This document shows, piece after piece, positions 8,815-19,510 of a DNA stretch of 52,500 nt. The stretch is from Prorocentrum cordatum. Taxonomy: Eukaryota; Sar; Dinophyceae; Prorocentrales; Prorocentraceae. Made by a program: the position numbers and the translations under genes. The notes beneath the pieces were generated by a model. It saw only the letters and a list, made by a program, of their open reading frames with translations, was not told the DNA's origin and searched no databases. The stretch covers positions 547,374-599,873 of the forward strand of contig CAUYUJ010017804.1 in assembly GCA_963575745.1 (NCBI GenBank), in the 5' to 3' direction. How positions within the stretch are numbered: the stretch's first letter is position 1; each line of letters opens with the position of its first letter.

Positions 8815-10026
8815 AGTGGGCTAGGGTGCATTGAAGATGTCGTTTAGCACGCGCTTCGGATCTGAACGCCGAGCCACGCGCGCGGCGTCGATTTGTCGCG
8901 ATGGCGAATCGAGCGGCATGCCGAAGAACGCGCGATCTCATTTTGCGCGCGCGGAGGCTCTTGCAAGCGGCGAAGCGCGCGTCGTTTTTCCCGGCCAGAC
9001 TCCGCAAGTAAACAGCGCGCACGCACGGCGCCCAATTGAGGCGCTGATATCCGGGAGAGGTAGCGGGCCAAACATATCATGCTCAAGAAAAGCAACTGAG
9101 GAGGGCCGGAAACCGGCTCGGAAAATCCCAGTGCTGAGTTGCACGGAAGGTCTTGTTCAGGGGTTGCGAGGGCTGTTTGAGGGCAGCGACCTAGGACGAT
9201 TGGAAATTAGCGTAATAGCATGATTTCGGAAAATTCTTATCAAAACGCTCGGAAATAAACTGAATAACCTCATATCTCACCAACTCGCCACTGCCAGGGC
9301 CAAATATGTTAGATAACTGGTCGATTCGATGAAATGTGTGCGCTACCACGCGCATGTTGCTATTATATGTGTGTGAAACAGTATGTTGTTGTGCACGGGC
9401 GTCGCTGTGCTACGCTATGCGACGCAATGCTATGTCCCGCGCTGCGTCGCTATGCTGCGCTACGCTATGCGATGCTATTCCGTTTTACGCTCTGAACTTT
9501 GCGCTGCGGGCCCAGCGGAAGCGGCGGAAGCCTTTGGGGGGCCGGGGCGGATCGGCGGAAGCCTTGAATTATCATACTTCTTTCTCCCCAACTCTATCGG
9601 CGAAGCTCCGGAGCTTTTGCCGACCGACACACTGTCCCCCAGCGCACCTCGAAGAGTTCAGCCTGCTTCTCAACCCAGTCTGCAGGAAAAGCCTTGGCAA
9701 GAAAAAAGACACTGTGGACTAGACGTCCTGAGGACGAGAGGGGAGGGAGTGAAAGGAGACCTGGCGGGAGAGGGCGGATGTCGAACGGAATGGGAAGAGG
9801 GTCGAGGGGTCGAGGGGAAAGTAAAGAAACGTGTTTAATGGAGGAGAGTGAGGGGAAGAGGAAAGGGCGGTGATACGTTTGCGGTGTCTTAGTGTGCTTG
9901 AGTCTGCCTCCCATCTTCCTCATCGTTGTTTCCCTGATCCTCATCCTCATCTGCCTCCTCCTCCTCCTTCTCCTCTTCTGCGCATCTCCCTCCCCTCCTG
10001 GCGTGCTGCTCGCAGGCAGCGGACAA
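8815..10026. other. Gene-free stretch with a degenerate CGCTATGC repeat
   Basis: I see no credible gene. Positions about 9405-9485 are a degenerate repetition of GCTATGCGAYGC / GCTACGCTATGC units. Positions 9730-9860 are purine-rich (GAGAGGGGAGGGAG-type) and 9940-9985 are CTCCTCCTC-rich. Confidence 0.55.
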
Positions 10027-12669
10027 TCACGAGTCCTCCTTCAAAGCCTCTGACACGGCCAGCTGCTTCGGATGTTTGGCGTCGCCACTCGTGGCCCCAA
10101 TGAGCTCATCGTAGGAGCTCCCGCACGCGCCCTTGAACAACAATGTCTTCCTCACGCCATACACCATCGCACCGACCTCAATGGACTCTGCAACGAGCCA
10201 CCCGGAAGGAATGTAGATGACACTCTGGGCCTTGAGCGAAGCGTGCACCACCTTCACGTTGATATTGGCTAGCTCCGCGATGTCGCTGGAACCGATCTGC
10301 TCGATATACTTGGTCACCTCCGCGAACGTGAGCACGTCCTTCTTTAGCAACGCCCTCAGAGCGGGCAAGAGCTGGTGGCAATCGAAGCAAAGTATCTCCA
10401 CACTTCCATAGGCCAGCGCCTTCACCATGCCGAGGCCGTTAGCAGTCTGACCAACATTGTAGGTGGGAATCTTGTACCCGAACATCCAGGTATGCTCCAA
10501 AACTGATTTGAACGGCGAGGCGATCTCCGACGTCGCACTAATCACTTTGTTGGTGTCGATTGCGCTGCACATCTTCTCCACACACTGGTCGACGATCTCC
10601 TTGCCCTCCCCCGTAAACAGAGCCTGCTGCACTCTGCCACCCTGCTTGCACTCCGGCGTGTTCTTGTAAGATGAACCGAACTTCCCCAGCTGAAGGGCGA
10701 GGATCTCTTGGCTGGCAGCCGCTACCCAGTCGGCATGCTTCTCCATCAGGAACGGAGCAGACAAGCGAGCATCATCAAGCGCGGCACCCTTGGCAATCTG
10801 ATGGATCAGCCCAGCGTCTTCTAGCTCGTCCAGCTTCAGTTTGAACAGAGGCGGTGCTTGGGTCGCGGATGCCTTCAGCTTCTGGGCCAACAGTCTGGTC
10901 TGCTCCTTCGAAGCCTTGATGGCAGCCTGGGCTTCCTCCAAGCTCTTCCTCTTGTTGATCCTCTCGGCCTTGCCCTTCTGGTTCTTCACGTGGCCGTTCA
11001 AGGCGGTAATCGACTGCTTCACTGCCGCTGCGAACTGCCAGAAAAAATTGAGGCCGTCAGTGATCAACTGCTCGGTCGTGGCGAGGTCCGCTGGAGAGGT
11101 CGCGCTGCTAATCTTCTCCAAGTTTTTCAGCAGCTCCGGGTACGCCTGCAGCTTCGAGTTATCGTTGGTCACGCGGCCATGCAGCCCTTGATCTGAGAGG
11201 TACTTCTTGAGCGTCTTCGACTGCAGCTCACACGTGCGTCCGCTCGCAGACCTATCGGAGACACTGCTTCTCACCACAGGCGATGACAATGGCGTCGCCA
11301 CAGCTGCAGCCCCAGGAAGACTCTCGGCACCCTGAGAATCAGCGGCCGCACCCACCTCAGACTCAGACGGCTTCTGGGGCGTGGTGGCGTCACCCTGAGG
11401 CACCGCAATCTTGGTGTCGCTGGCCTTGTCGGAGCTCTTGCCCATGTCCTGCTTCGCGCTGGGATCCCCCTTCTTCGCCAGGCCATGGGCCATGGCCTTG
11501 CGAAGAAGGAGGATCCCAAGGCTGTCCTCAGAATCGGCATTCATCTTTATGTCCGGCATCTCCACAGACACGAGCTGGCCGCTGACTGCCTCGTCGCACT
11601 TCCACAATATCATGGCTTCCTTGCGAACCTTCACCGTGTGGAGGTAGTTTGCCAAGGTCTGATCTTCAGATTCGAGGCGGGCCGCCTCCTGAATCGCTGA
11701 GTTCATCGTGGCACTCAGGGTGATGAAGTGGTCCTTCGCCTTCTGGATTTTCAAGCTGATCTTGTCCTTCAATTTCGGCACCGCGGTGGCCATGTCGACG
11801 TACTTCTGCTTCGCGGTGCCCTTGCCAGGCACAGTAGCTCCATCGTCCGCCTTGAGCTTGCTGTTGAGGTCGCCACTGTCTTCCAGATTCTCAGGGGCCT
11901 TACAGGCCGAGGCAGTCAGGAACGCATTGCTGCTGGAAGGCGCTGACGCGTGGGTAAAGTTCTTCAGGTTGTCTTTGTCCTCCTTGCTCATATCCTTCAC
12001 TTGCTTAGATCCCTCCTCGAACTTGGAGTCGATGTACGTCGAGCGGTCCGACAACCTCTGCCTCTTCGAGAACACCCAAATGCGAGTGCTTGGCCACTCT
12101 CCCTCCTTCTCTACTCCAGGCTTCTCGCACAACTGTTTGAACCCTTCGGTGTGGCGCTTGACCGCTTCGGTTCTTGCTGGTCCGTCTGGCATGTTCTGGC
12201 ACTTCATATTCGTGTACTCAGTCACGTCCATCCAGTCCTCGCAGTCGCGAACCGCCGTGGAGATCTTGATGCCAAATTGCCTTTTCCACTGGCCCCAATC
12301 AATGACCTTCTTGCGGAAGCGCCCGTCGCAATTGTCCCTGGCATGCTGGTCCAGGGCCTCCTGGGCCTTGACGGGGTCGTTGAGGATCTGGTCGAAAGAC
12401 TGCATCTCTCCATCCCTCTTCGCCTGGAACTTGCAATTCTCGTAAGCCTTGTGATGGGAGGCGCAGAACTTACTGTTGGTCTTCTTGTTGTTCCCGCACT
12501 GCGATGCAAAGCACTTCCTCGAGCTGGACGCCGGCCCGACACGTTTCGCCCCTCTCCCACGGCCGCCGCCGCGGCCCCTCGCGCCTGCAGAAAGCACCAC
12601 GTCGCCTCCATCGACGGGATCCTCACCCGTGCCGTCAACGCCCATCGCCTCGTCATCCCATACCAACAT
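10027..12669 (-). CDS. 880-aa protein with a CxxxxC...CxxHH N-terminus (recurrent dinoflagellate family)
   Basis: An uninterrupted 880-aa frame starts at a true ATG (12669-12667). After a Gly/Arg-rich leader (residues 30-45) comes a compact putative zinc site: C53, C58, C69, H72/H73 (CFASQCGNNKK...FCASHH). A region with conserved-looking WGQWKRQFGIK and WMDVTEYTNMK follows. The middle (about 210-480) is Lys/Ser/Asp-rich and poorly structured. The C-terminal part (about 490-880) is helical and ends with VIYIPSGWLVAESIEVGAMVYGVRKT, reminiscent of cupin/JmjC-like 'IPxGW' segments, but I see no intact Fe-binding triad. I recall similar N-termini in many anonymous dinoflagellate proteins, so a high-copy, possibly mobile-element-linked family is likely. 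Function unknown. Intactness over 2.6 kb argues that it is coding. Confidence 0.82.
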   Translation of the reverse strand: MLVWDDEAMGVDGTGEDPVDGGDVVLSAGARGRGGGRGRGAKRVGPASSSRKCFASQCGNNKKTNSKFCASHHKAYENCKFQAKRDGEMQSFDQILNDPVKAQEALDQHARDNCDGRFRKKVIDWGQWKRQFGIKISTAVRDCEDWMDVTEYTNMKCQNMPDGPARTEAVKRHTEGFKQLCEKPGVEKEGEWPSTRIWVFSKRQRLSDRSTYIDSKFEEGSKQVKDMSKEDKDNLKNFTHASAPSSSNAFLTASACKAPENLEDSGDLNSKLKADDGATVPGKGTAKQKYVDMATAVPKLKDKISLKIQKAKDHFITLSATMNSAIQEAARLESEDQTLANYLHTVKVRKEAMILWKCDEAVSGQLVSVEMPDIKMNADSEDSLGILLLRKAMAHGLAKKGDPSAKQDMGKSSDKASDTKIAVPQGDATTPQKPSESEVGAAADSQGAESLPGAAAVATPLSSPVVRSSVSDRSASGRTCELQSKTLKKYLSDQGLHGRVTNDNSKLQAYPELLKNLEKISSATSPADLATTEQLITDGLNFFWQFAAAVKQSITALNGHVKNQKGKAERINKRKSLEEAQAAIKASKEQTRLLAQKLKASATQAPPLFKLKLDELEDAGLIHQIAKGAALDDARLSAPFLMEKHADWVAAASQEILALQLGKFGSSYKNTPECKQGGRVQQALFTGEGKEIVDQCVEKMCSAIDTNKVISATSEIASPFKSVLEHTWMFGYKIPTYNVGQTANGLGMVKALAYGSVEILCFDCHQLLPALRALLKKDVLTFAEVTKYIEQIGSSDIAELANINVKVVHASLKAQSVIYIPSGWLVAESIEVGAMVYGVRKTLLFKGACGSSYDELIGATSGDAKHPKQLAVSEALKEDS

Positions 12670-13666
12670 AGTGTCGGGTGAACGGTGAACGGGGCCGCTG
12701 TCGCCACTGAATCACTCAGTGCTCGATGGCATGTCCTCCAAGGTCGAGCCCAAATGGCTACAGCGATGTTGGTGCGTGTGTTGGTGTTCTCGTTGTTTCA
12801 CCCCCTGTCTGAACCTCATCTCGCCAACTCCCCATCAGCATTATCCTCAAGACGAGCCCTCTCTTTTGACCCCAATCTTGGCCCCTGGGCTCCCAGCGTT
12901 GACTCAAAGTTCAGCCCCGAGTTCGCGCATCTTCAGGGGCGACCTCAAGTGGAGGGCGAGCGGGGGGGGGGTTATTGTGGAGGGGCGCGCATAGAAATGT
13001 TGCCTAAGAGGGCATCGCGAGATGGCATATCTCCTAACTGTTTGAAGAATTGTTGGTTTGCTTTATGTTAGGCGTGGCTACTTACAGGCAGGTCGCAGGC
13101 GGGGCGCGGGAGAGTCGTATGCGTTTGACGTCATTGGCCCCTCACGTGACAACGAGCCCGCAGCAGTCGCCGATGTTGTCAACATTGACACCTGTGGTAA
13201 GCAAAACGTGGCGGGTCTGGGACGGGTCGCAAGTAAGTCACACATATTTCAAGTTACAATGCTCAACAATTGTCCACGCCGCATCCTTATCAACATCGAC
13301 GTGCACATACTCCAGGCACATGAGCAGACTGAGTGAGCAATCGCTCTATCAGAGGTGACGTGCGAGCCGCGAGCGCAAGGCCTTGGGGGAGAGCAGAGCC
13401 GCCCCTTCTGCGAGGATGGGGAGGTCGAAGGGAAGATGAGGAGAGTCCGATGGGAGAAAGAGGAGGAGGAAGGTGGAGGATGGAGGGATGGAACATCAAC
13501 CTGCGAATTGAAAGCATACGTGTCAAGATACGCAACCAATGACACGAGAGATCAGGGAGGAACGGTCCAATGCGCAAGATGAGTATCGTCTCAACCGCAC
13601 TGGGTTCTCAAGTATGCTTGACTCTGGCTATGGCTCGAATGTGGATCAAGCTGCCTCGGATTTGGA
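12670..13666. other. Intergenic stretch, no confident gene
   Basis: The plus strand holds the palindromes TGACGTCA (about 13127) and TCACGTGA (about 13142), and a G10 run lies near 12962. A short plus-strand reading around 13115-13200 (DVIGPSRDNEP...VVNIDTC) vaguely resembles the first block of an LTR-element integrase, but it is too short to call. Positions 13420-13490 are purine-rich. Confidence 0.5.
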
Positions 13667-15412
13667 TCAAGCGCAGCCTGACCTCGAGCTGTTGGCCCCG
13701 CTGGCGGCGCCGCCAGAAGCCGCTGCGCCAAGCTGACGCGGCGTGGCCGAACTCGTCCCTGAAGGCGCGGGGCCGTCCTCTGCGGAGTTGTCGCTCTTGA
13801 TGGGTAAGACTGGAGTAGGGATAACCGATTTGATCCGCCTGATATTCAAGAGCACGTAGATCATCCAAGATGCCTGTATCGGTAAGTTCATCGTATTGCC
13901 TGCCAACGCCTTGTGCGCGCAGTCGCCCAGTGTCTGCAGCTCGGGGTACAGCCTTGCCACTGGGAACTTCGATCCGATGTATGGCCAGACGTTGAAGCAC
14001 TGCGCGAGCAGGTGATCCTTGCCCAGGACGAGCTGCCACTCTCCTGACTGGTCCATTCGGACCACAGTGCCATGCGTGAGGAGGCATGGGAACTCTTGAC
14101 ACCCTCCAGGGCCACGACCAGGCCAATGCTCAATGTCTGAGATGATATAATCCTTCGTGTGCTTATCTTTCTCCCGCCAAGCTTTGTATCGATCAACGGT
14201 GCCCGGAGCGAACACCACCTGCACGCGATCATCTGGATCCATAAGCTTCAACTCGTCCGTCGTGACGTGGAAACCACGTTTCAGAGCCATCTTTTGACAC
14301 ACCTTCATGCAATCCTCCACGTTGGAATTGAAGTAGATGCCACCCTTGAAGATCAGCTTGGATTTGGTCGTGGAGAATCGAGTCATGTAATCCACCTGGA
14401 CATCCTCAGGCTTGGGGCCCATCCACTTCATGGTCTGGTTGTTGATGCCCGCGTCCATCATGCGGGTCCTGCGAACTCCGAGCTCCCTGTCGGTGGGCCC
14501 ATCATGAACCCAAACGATGGTCTGGATATGACCCAAGGCGGGCTTGACTCTCTCCTCCACGGGGTACTGCGTGACGCACTCGCCAATCCAGAGGTCCTCC
14601 CTGCGTTGTTCAGCTAATGTCAACCGCTCCTGCAACCAAAGATGATGGATCACTTCAGAAGCATGGAGGTCTCTTAGATTGCTGCCGAGGGGGGTATACG
14701 CGATGCACGGCACGCCAGCGACCTCAATAGATATTGGTTTCGTCATCACTTCTGGGTCTGGGTCTGCGCCGTCTGAACTTCCGCTGGTCCTCCTCCTCCG
14801 CTTCTTCCTGCGTTCATTGGTGGAACGGATGTTGGAAATGATGTCCGCCTCATTGGATTGATCGTGATGTACATAAGCAGGGCATTGCGTACCATGCACC
14901 TTGCAAGCTGATGTGTTCGTTGGACTGAACAATAGATTGCGGTTCTGCTCGATGTAGTTTTTCACGTCCCTGAACTTCCTCTCTCTGGTTTGAACACTGT
15001 CGCCGTCATGAATAGTGGCCCCCAAACGAACAATTTCTTGAGCCCATTCCGGCAAGCGGTCTATGATATCGACAAAATGGCAACACGACTTGTTCTCCCG
15101 CACGGCTGCCTTGGTCAAGACGTCCGTCTGCAACGCCCCGTTGTCGCAAGACCTGTGCCACGTCACATCAGGGTCCGTGGGGTCGAACGGCCCAGTGCTC
15201 TCAGCGTAATAGTGTTTCAAGTAGAACAGCATTTGATCCATTGCTTCGCGGGGCGCGTCTATGCCAGAGAAATCAGTCGTGAATGATAAGCCCTCAGACA
15301 AGTTCCAGAAAAGACGTGCCTTCATATCGTCATCCAGAGCTGGGAGAATGAAGAAAGGCCAATCGAGCACATCAGATGGCCCAGCAAGATGCGAATTGCT
15401 GGATTGAGACAT
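13667..15412 (-). CDS. Cytosine-C5 DNA methyltransferase-like protein (581 aa)
   Basis: The frame extends to 15499, but I prefer the ATG at 15412-15410 (MSQSSNSH..). C5-methyltransferase landmarks occur in order. FSGIDAPREAM (residues 48-58) corresponds to motif I, the AdoMet FxGxG-type loop. An HFVDIIDRLP segment (about 112-121) follows. VAGVPCIAYTPLG (PC at 235-236) matches motif IV, the catalytic Cys. GECVTQYP (277-284) takes the place of motif VI (ENV). DRELGVRRTRMMDAG (about 308-321) matches motif VIII. ALAGNTMNLPIQASWMIYVL (502-521) matches motif X (GNSxxxxxA). An Arg-rich insert (about 198-212) precedes motif IV. ECV instead of ENV and the unusual motif IV suggest a divergent or non-enzymatic member. 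Captured C5 methyltransferases are reported in dinoflagellate retrotransposons, so this may be element-borne, but no RT lies next to it. Confidence 0.75.
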   Translation of the reverse strand: MSQSSNSHLAGPSDVLDWPFFILPALDDDMKARLFWNLSEGLSFTTDFSGIDAPREAMDQMLFYLKHYYAESTGPFDPTDPDVTWHRSCDNGALQTDVLTKAAVRENKSCCHFVDIIDRLPEWAQEIVRLGATIHDGDSVQTRERKFRDVKNYIEQNRNLLFSPTNTSACKVHGTQCPAYVHHDQSNEADIISNIRSTNERRKKRRRRTSGSSDGADPDPEVMTKPISIEVAGVPCIAYTPLGSNLRDLHASEVIHHLWLQERLTLAEQRREDLWIGECVTQYPVEERVKPALGHIQTIVWVHDGPTDRELGVRRTRMMDAGINNQTMKWMGPKPEDVQVDYMTRFSTTKSKLIFKGGIYFNSNVEDCMKVCQKMALKRGFHVTTDELKLMDPDDRVQVVFAPGTVDRYKAWREKDKHTKDYIISDIEHWPGRGPGGCQEFPCLLTHGTVVRMDQSGEWQLVLGKDHLLAQCFNVWPYIGSKFPVARLYPELQTLGDCAHKALAGNTMNLPIQASWMIYVLLNIRRIKSVIPTPVLPIKSDNSAEDGPAPSGTSSATPRQLGAAASGGAASGANSSRSGCA

Positions 15413-15499
15413 TACATACACACCGAGAGAAACAACACGAATGGTTATGAACGTATGGATGCTGGCAAACGCTTGGCTATAGCATTGAGAATGCCGCAT

Positions 15500-17130
15500 G
15501 CCGCCCTCTGGGAACCAAAACTACAAGAAGGTACGACCGATGCTGTTGTTTTGTTTAGTGCGGATTTAGAATACTGGTGCATGCATGTTCGCGTGCGTGC
15601 TGTGCGATCCAAGGCGGGCCTCAGCCCTGGCCCTGGATAGTACGTGGCCTTCCCATGATACACATGAGCAGCTGGCGCACAGCACGGGAAAATCGCATGT
15701 GCATTGGGACGACAGTTGGCGATGAAGACAAGAAACAAAGAGGCGGGCAATGGACGCAAGGGTGCCATCATCGATCGCGGCAACCGCACATTGATTTTCA
15801 TGACATGCACTATACACGCGCGCACCCCCAGTAGCAGTTGCGAGTGTTCGCACGTGGCCGAGCGGACGTTGCGCGTGCGTGCCAGATCCTCAATCAAATG
15901 GGCAGCCCCTCGATGCGCAATGCCCCCCCCCCCCCCCCCGCCCCACCCCGCCCCGCACCACGCGCGCGCACGCGCCGCGCGCCGCTCCACCCCGCCCCAT
16001 CCCCACCCACCCACCCACCAACCAACCAACCAACCCACCCCCCTGCACCTGGGCTTAGCCGCGCGAGCAGAAGCATGGACCGCACGCCCTCGCACGCCAA
16101 TGCGGTTGGACGAGACTTGCCAGTCGGGCGGCGGAGCGACAGCCATCACCTGCCCCCCCGCCACCCCCGCCCCCACCCCCACCCCCACCCCACCCCCGCC
16201 CCCGCCCCCGCCCCCACCCCCCCGCGCAGGTCTGGCTCCTCAACGAACGCAAGCGCACGAGCCGCGCCCCCCCCCCCCCCCCCTTCCTCAGCCACCACCA
16301 CCACGCGCAACCTGCGGGGCACAGCGGTGGGGGCACAGCCGACCGCTGCCATGGCGCGCTCCGACCGCGGCCTGCGGAGGCGAAGGCCCGCTCGGCGCGG
16401 CATGGCGCCAGCGCTGGTGTTGGTCATCCTGCTCGCTCGTTGGTTGCGCCGCGTTGCCCAGGTAGCGGCAGCGGTGGGGTTGCGCGGCGGGAGGTTGGCG
16501 CGTGCGCGTGCGCGCGGGGCGCTGGCGGATGGGTGAGGGGTTGGGGTGGGGTGAGCCTTTCGCCTGTCTCTTCTCGTCCGCTCTATGCTTCCACAGCCGC
16601 AGCGCCTGCCTGACGGCGCGCCGCCCCCGCCCCGCTTCGCCCGCCTTGCAGCGCCGCAAGCAGCGCGCCTGTCGCGCAGTCCCAGGCCACCCTTACCCCG
16701 CCCAAGCTGCACCCAACTCGCCCACTCGCGCTCGCGGCGCCATGCCCACCCGCGCGCGCGCGCTCGCGCGCCCGCCGCCCACCCGCACTCGCACCGTCGC
16801 CCCCCCCCCCCATTCCCCCCACCCCCCTTCCCATTCCCCCCCGCCCAAGCCTTCCCGATCTATCACCTTGGCCGCCGCCGCGCAGCCAACTCGTCGCGCC
16901 CATCTACCGCCGCCGCTCGTCCGCCCGCCACGCGCGCGCGCCATCTGCCACCCATCCACCATCCACCCCGCCCGCCCACCAACCAACCAGGCTACTCGCT
17001 GCCTCGACCACATGCACCCCGCGCTTATACCATTCTCACTCACTCACCAACGCCGCCACCGCGTCGCGCGACTGCCGCCGCCACCGCCGCCGCCACGGTC
17101 GCACGCGCGCTCGACGCGCTGACGCGCTGA
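15500..17130. other. C-rich, low-complexity gene-free stretch
   Basis: Several homopolymer-like C tracts occur at about 15927-15940, 16150-16225, 16268-16282 and 16801-16850, mixed with CCCA/CCCG units and (CCAA)n at 16015-16033. Pro/Arg/His-rich open frames on either strand are by-products of this composition. I see no gene. The G-rich complementary strand could form G-quadruplexes. Confidence 0.7.
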
Positions 17131-18151
17131 TTCACGCGTCGACGCTCGACGCTAGCGGGCCAACGGCGATCGCCAACCGACAACAGCCGTCGCTGCTGGC
17201 CGCTGGCTGGCTGCTGCCTGCTGCTGGCAGCTGGCCTGGCGCGCGAGTTGCCAGGTCCGCGGTGGCTGCCGCATCGGCGCCGGGGCCTTGCTCCAGCAAC
17301 GGCCAACGCGCGCCAGAACCCTTGGCCTCCATCGGCCAGTAGTTCGCAGTAGACGGCGGATGGCATGATGGCTGAGTACAAGCGCAGGTAGGTAGCGGCG
17401 CAGTAGCGCGTGCGCTACGCAGCGCACGCGCGCAGGCGGCGGCGGTGCGGCTGCTGGCGTTCTCTTACATGCACTTAAGCACTTAGGCGGCAGGCCAGCT
17501 CTGCTGATCCTCCGGCAGCCCTTTAGGCCCAAGTTGCGCGGTAGGCCGTTTTTCGCTGAAAATCTATGAAAATCAAAGAAATCAATAAATTTCCGCTGAT
17601 CGCAGCGTTTTGCTGCTATTTCGCGCGCGTCCGCCAAAAAACAATGAAAAGTTTGCTAAAATAGCCAAACCCGGTCGCGAAATAGCGAAACTGCATACTT
17701 TTTGCTTAGAATTGGCTCAGAACGCTCAAAATACGTTTGGGGAGGCGGCGCCCGAAGGGCCCAAATCGGCGGAAATCGGTGAACTCAGGTGAACTCAGGT
17801 GGACTCTTGTGGGATGGTTTTTCAAGCCAGATGTCACGCAAATTCAGCATTTGGCGCTTCAAAACCTACGATGGTGGGCCGGGAAGCTCCGGCGCCAAAC
17901 CATCCGAAACGACTCGAAACGGCTCCGAGACGCTCGGGTCCGACCCCAACATTGACGTTGGATCTTCGGGCGGGAATCGAGCACCGTTTTCAACCAGAAA
18001 TTCCATTTTCAACCAGCACCCACCCACCTGCCACCGTTTTCAACCAGAAATTCCATTTTCAATTGATAAAATTGATTTCCTGCACAGTTTGCACAGTTTT
18101 CATCAAAAACCATGGATTCAAGCATAAAGCCATAGGAAAAAACACGTTTGC
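17131..18151. other. Gene-free stretch with short direct repeats
   Basis: Positions 17200-17240 are CTGCTGGC-rich. 17770-17800 repeats GGTGAACTCAG. 17975-18065 contains a duplicated TTTTCAACCAGAAATTCCATTTTCAA block. No domain or convincing frame is visible. Confidence 0.55.
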
Positions 18152-18574
18152 ATGAATTCGCTTCGCGCGATGCAGCGCGCCGGAGCGCGGGCGACCGCTG
18201 CGTTCAAAACGCTCGCTCGCGCGAGTCGCCAGCTGCGCTGTCCGGGGCCAACTGGGCCAGCAGCCCAGGTCCTCCGACGCAGCGCAACACGCCCCGCTCG
18301 ACGGGCCAATGAGCCTGGAGTCGCGGCCAGCGAGGGCGCCGCGCGCACTTGTCCGCTGCGCGAACCGCTTCTCGCGACTTCAGAAAAACAGCGCGGCTGG
18401 CCTGAAATAAACCTTAAGGACATGCCTCATTACATCATTGGCGGCGGCTGCGGTAGAGAGAAGCGCAGCGGCAATGGAAGCTGCGGATGCGATGCGGCAT
18501 CGCGCGCGAAGGAAAGAGCACGCATGATGCAATCAACAAGAGCAACAGAGCGATGTCCTGACAGCCTGTCGTAG
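18152..18574 (+). CDS. Possible first exon with a mitochondrial-type presequence
   Basis: The frame starts with ATG at 18152. Residues 1-30 (MNSLRAMQRAGARATAAFKT...) are Arg/Ala/Ser-rich with no acidic residue and form an amphipathic helix, the profile of a mitochondrial targeting presequence. A more ordinary segment follows (SEKQRGWPEINLKDMPHYIIG, residues about 75-95), then Gly/Cys/Arg sequence that may already be intron: GGCGGCTGCGGTAGAG near 18440 offers GC- or GT-type donors, and dinoflagellates use GT, GC and GA. I do not recognise the protein. The opposite strand is also open here (18430-18777), so the call is tentative. Confidence 0.3.
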   Translation: MNSLRAMQRAGARATAAFKTLARASRQLRCPGPTGPAAQVLRRSATRPARRANEPGVAASEGAARTCPLREPLLATSEKQRGWPEINLKDMPHYIIGGGCGREKRSGNGSCGCDAASRAKERARMMQSTRATERCPDSLS

Positions 18575-19223
18575 TTCGTCTCCTTGCATATCTCCACGTG
18601 GGTGAGCTGGCCGCCTGGGGCAGTTGTGGCCACCTCGCCATGGATGGGGCAAATGCGAGAGCTGCCCGCGCGCGTTAGAACCGAACGCGCGCGCGCTCGA
18701 GCTAGACCCGAACATGCGTGATGGGCTGCGTGCGCGCAACAACCGCGCATGCGTGCTGCGCGCTGCGCGCTAATCATTCACGTCGTGCACAGGCTTGGTT
18801 GCAAGGTAAAGGGGAGGCGCCGCACTGATTGTGGCGACGATGCGTTGCGACGCACCTAGGATGTTGCAAGCGCACCCACCGTACGTTGGTATTTGGAGTG
18901 TGCTTAATACGTGGTGGGTGTTGCATAACCAACGTCGGCGGTGGTCACTGGATGTATCCCGCGCTCGTGGTGGCAGACGCTATGCACATATTGATTGATC
19001 CAACGCACGTGGCTATGTAGGAATGGCTAATGCCGACCAACTACATACATGATGGCTAACCCGTGTGCAATGCGCGTCAGATGGCGCGCGACGTGCGTTG
19101 GTGTCCTAGGGGTCGTGATCGACGAATGCTGTTATTGTTGTATGCGCATGCAGTATCTCATGAGTGTGTGGTGGGTCGACGGTTCAGTAAGCCTAGGTCA
19201 TTGAGCCACGGGTGCACGCAGTA

Positions 19224-19510
19224 TGGCACCCCAAAGGCTCCAGACGCCCCAAAGACCCGAGAAGCCCCAAAGGCCTCAGATGCCCACAAGGCCCCAGACG
19301 GCCCAAAGATCCCAGACGGCCCAAAGGCTCCAGTCCAGACGCCCCAAAACGCCCCAGATGCCCCAAAGGCCCCAGACGCCCCCAAAGGCCCCAGACGCCC
19401 CAAAGGCCCCAGACGCCCCAAATGCCCCAGACGCCTAACGGCCCTAGCCTAGACGCCCCAGCGGCCCAAGACGCCTCCATGGCCCCAGACGCCCCAGACG
19501 TTTCAGTGTC
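19224..19510. repeat. Minisatellite, (G)GCCCCAGACGCCCCAAA-type units
   Basis: Irregular tandem array of 9/12/18-bp related units such as GGCCCCAGACGCCCCAAA, with about 15-20 occurrences of CCAGACG or CCAAAGGC. The array is readable as Pro/Lys/Asp/Ala repeats on the plus strand and Gly/Leu repeats on the minus strand, which explains the long overlapping frames. Similar units recur at 33000-33180 and 50750-51350. Confidence 0.85.

Noticed and set aside
13110-13210. Short integrase-like reading (DVIGPSRDNEP..VVNIDTC)
   Set aside because: Only about 30 residues with weak resemblance, and no second integrase block was found downstream.
15704-16536. Long Pro/Arg-rich frames on both strands
   Set aside because: They are produced by the C-rich low-complexity tract and have no protein-like segments.
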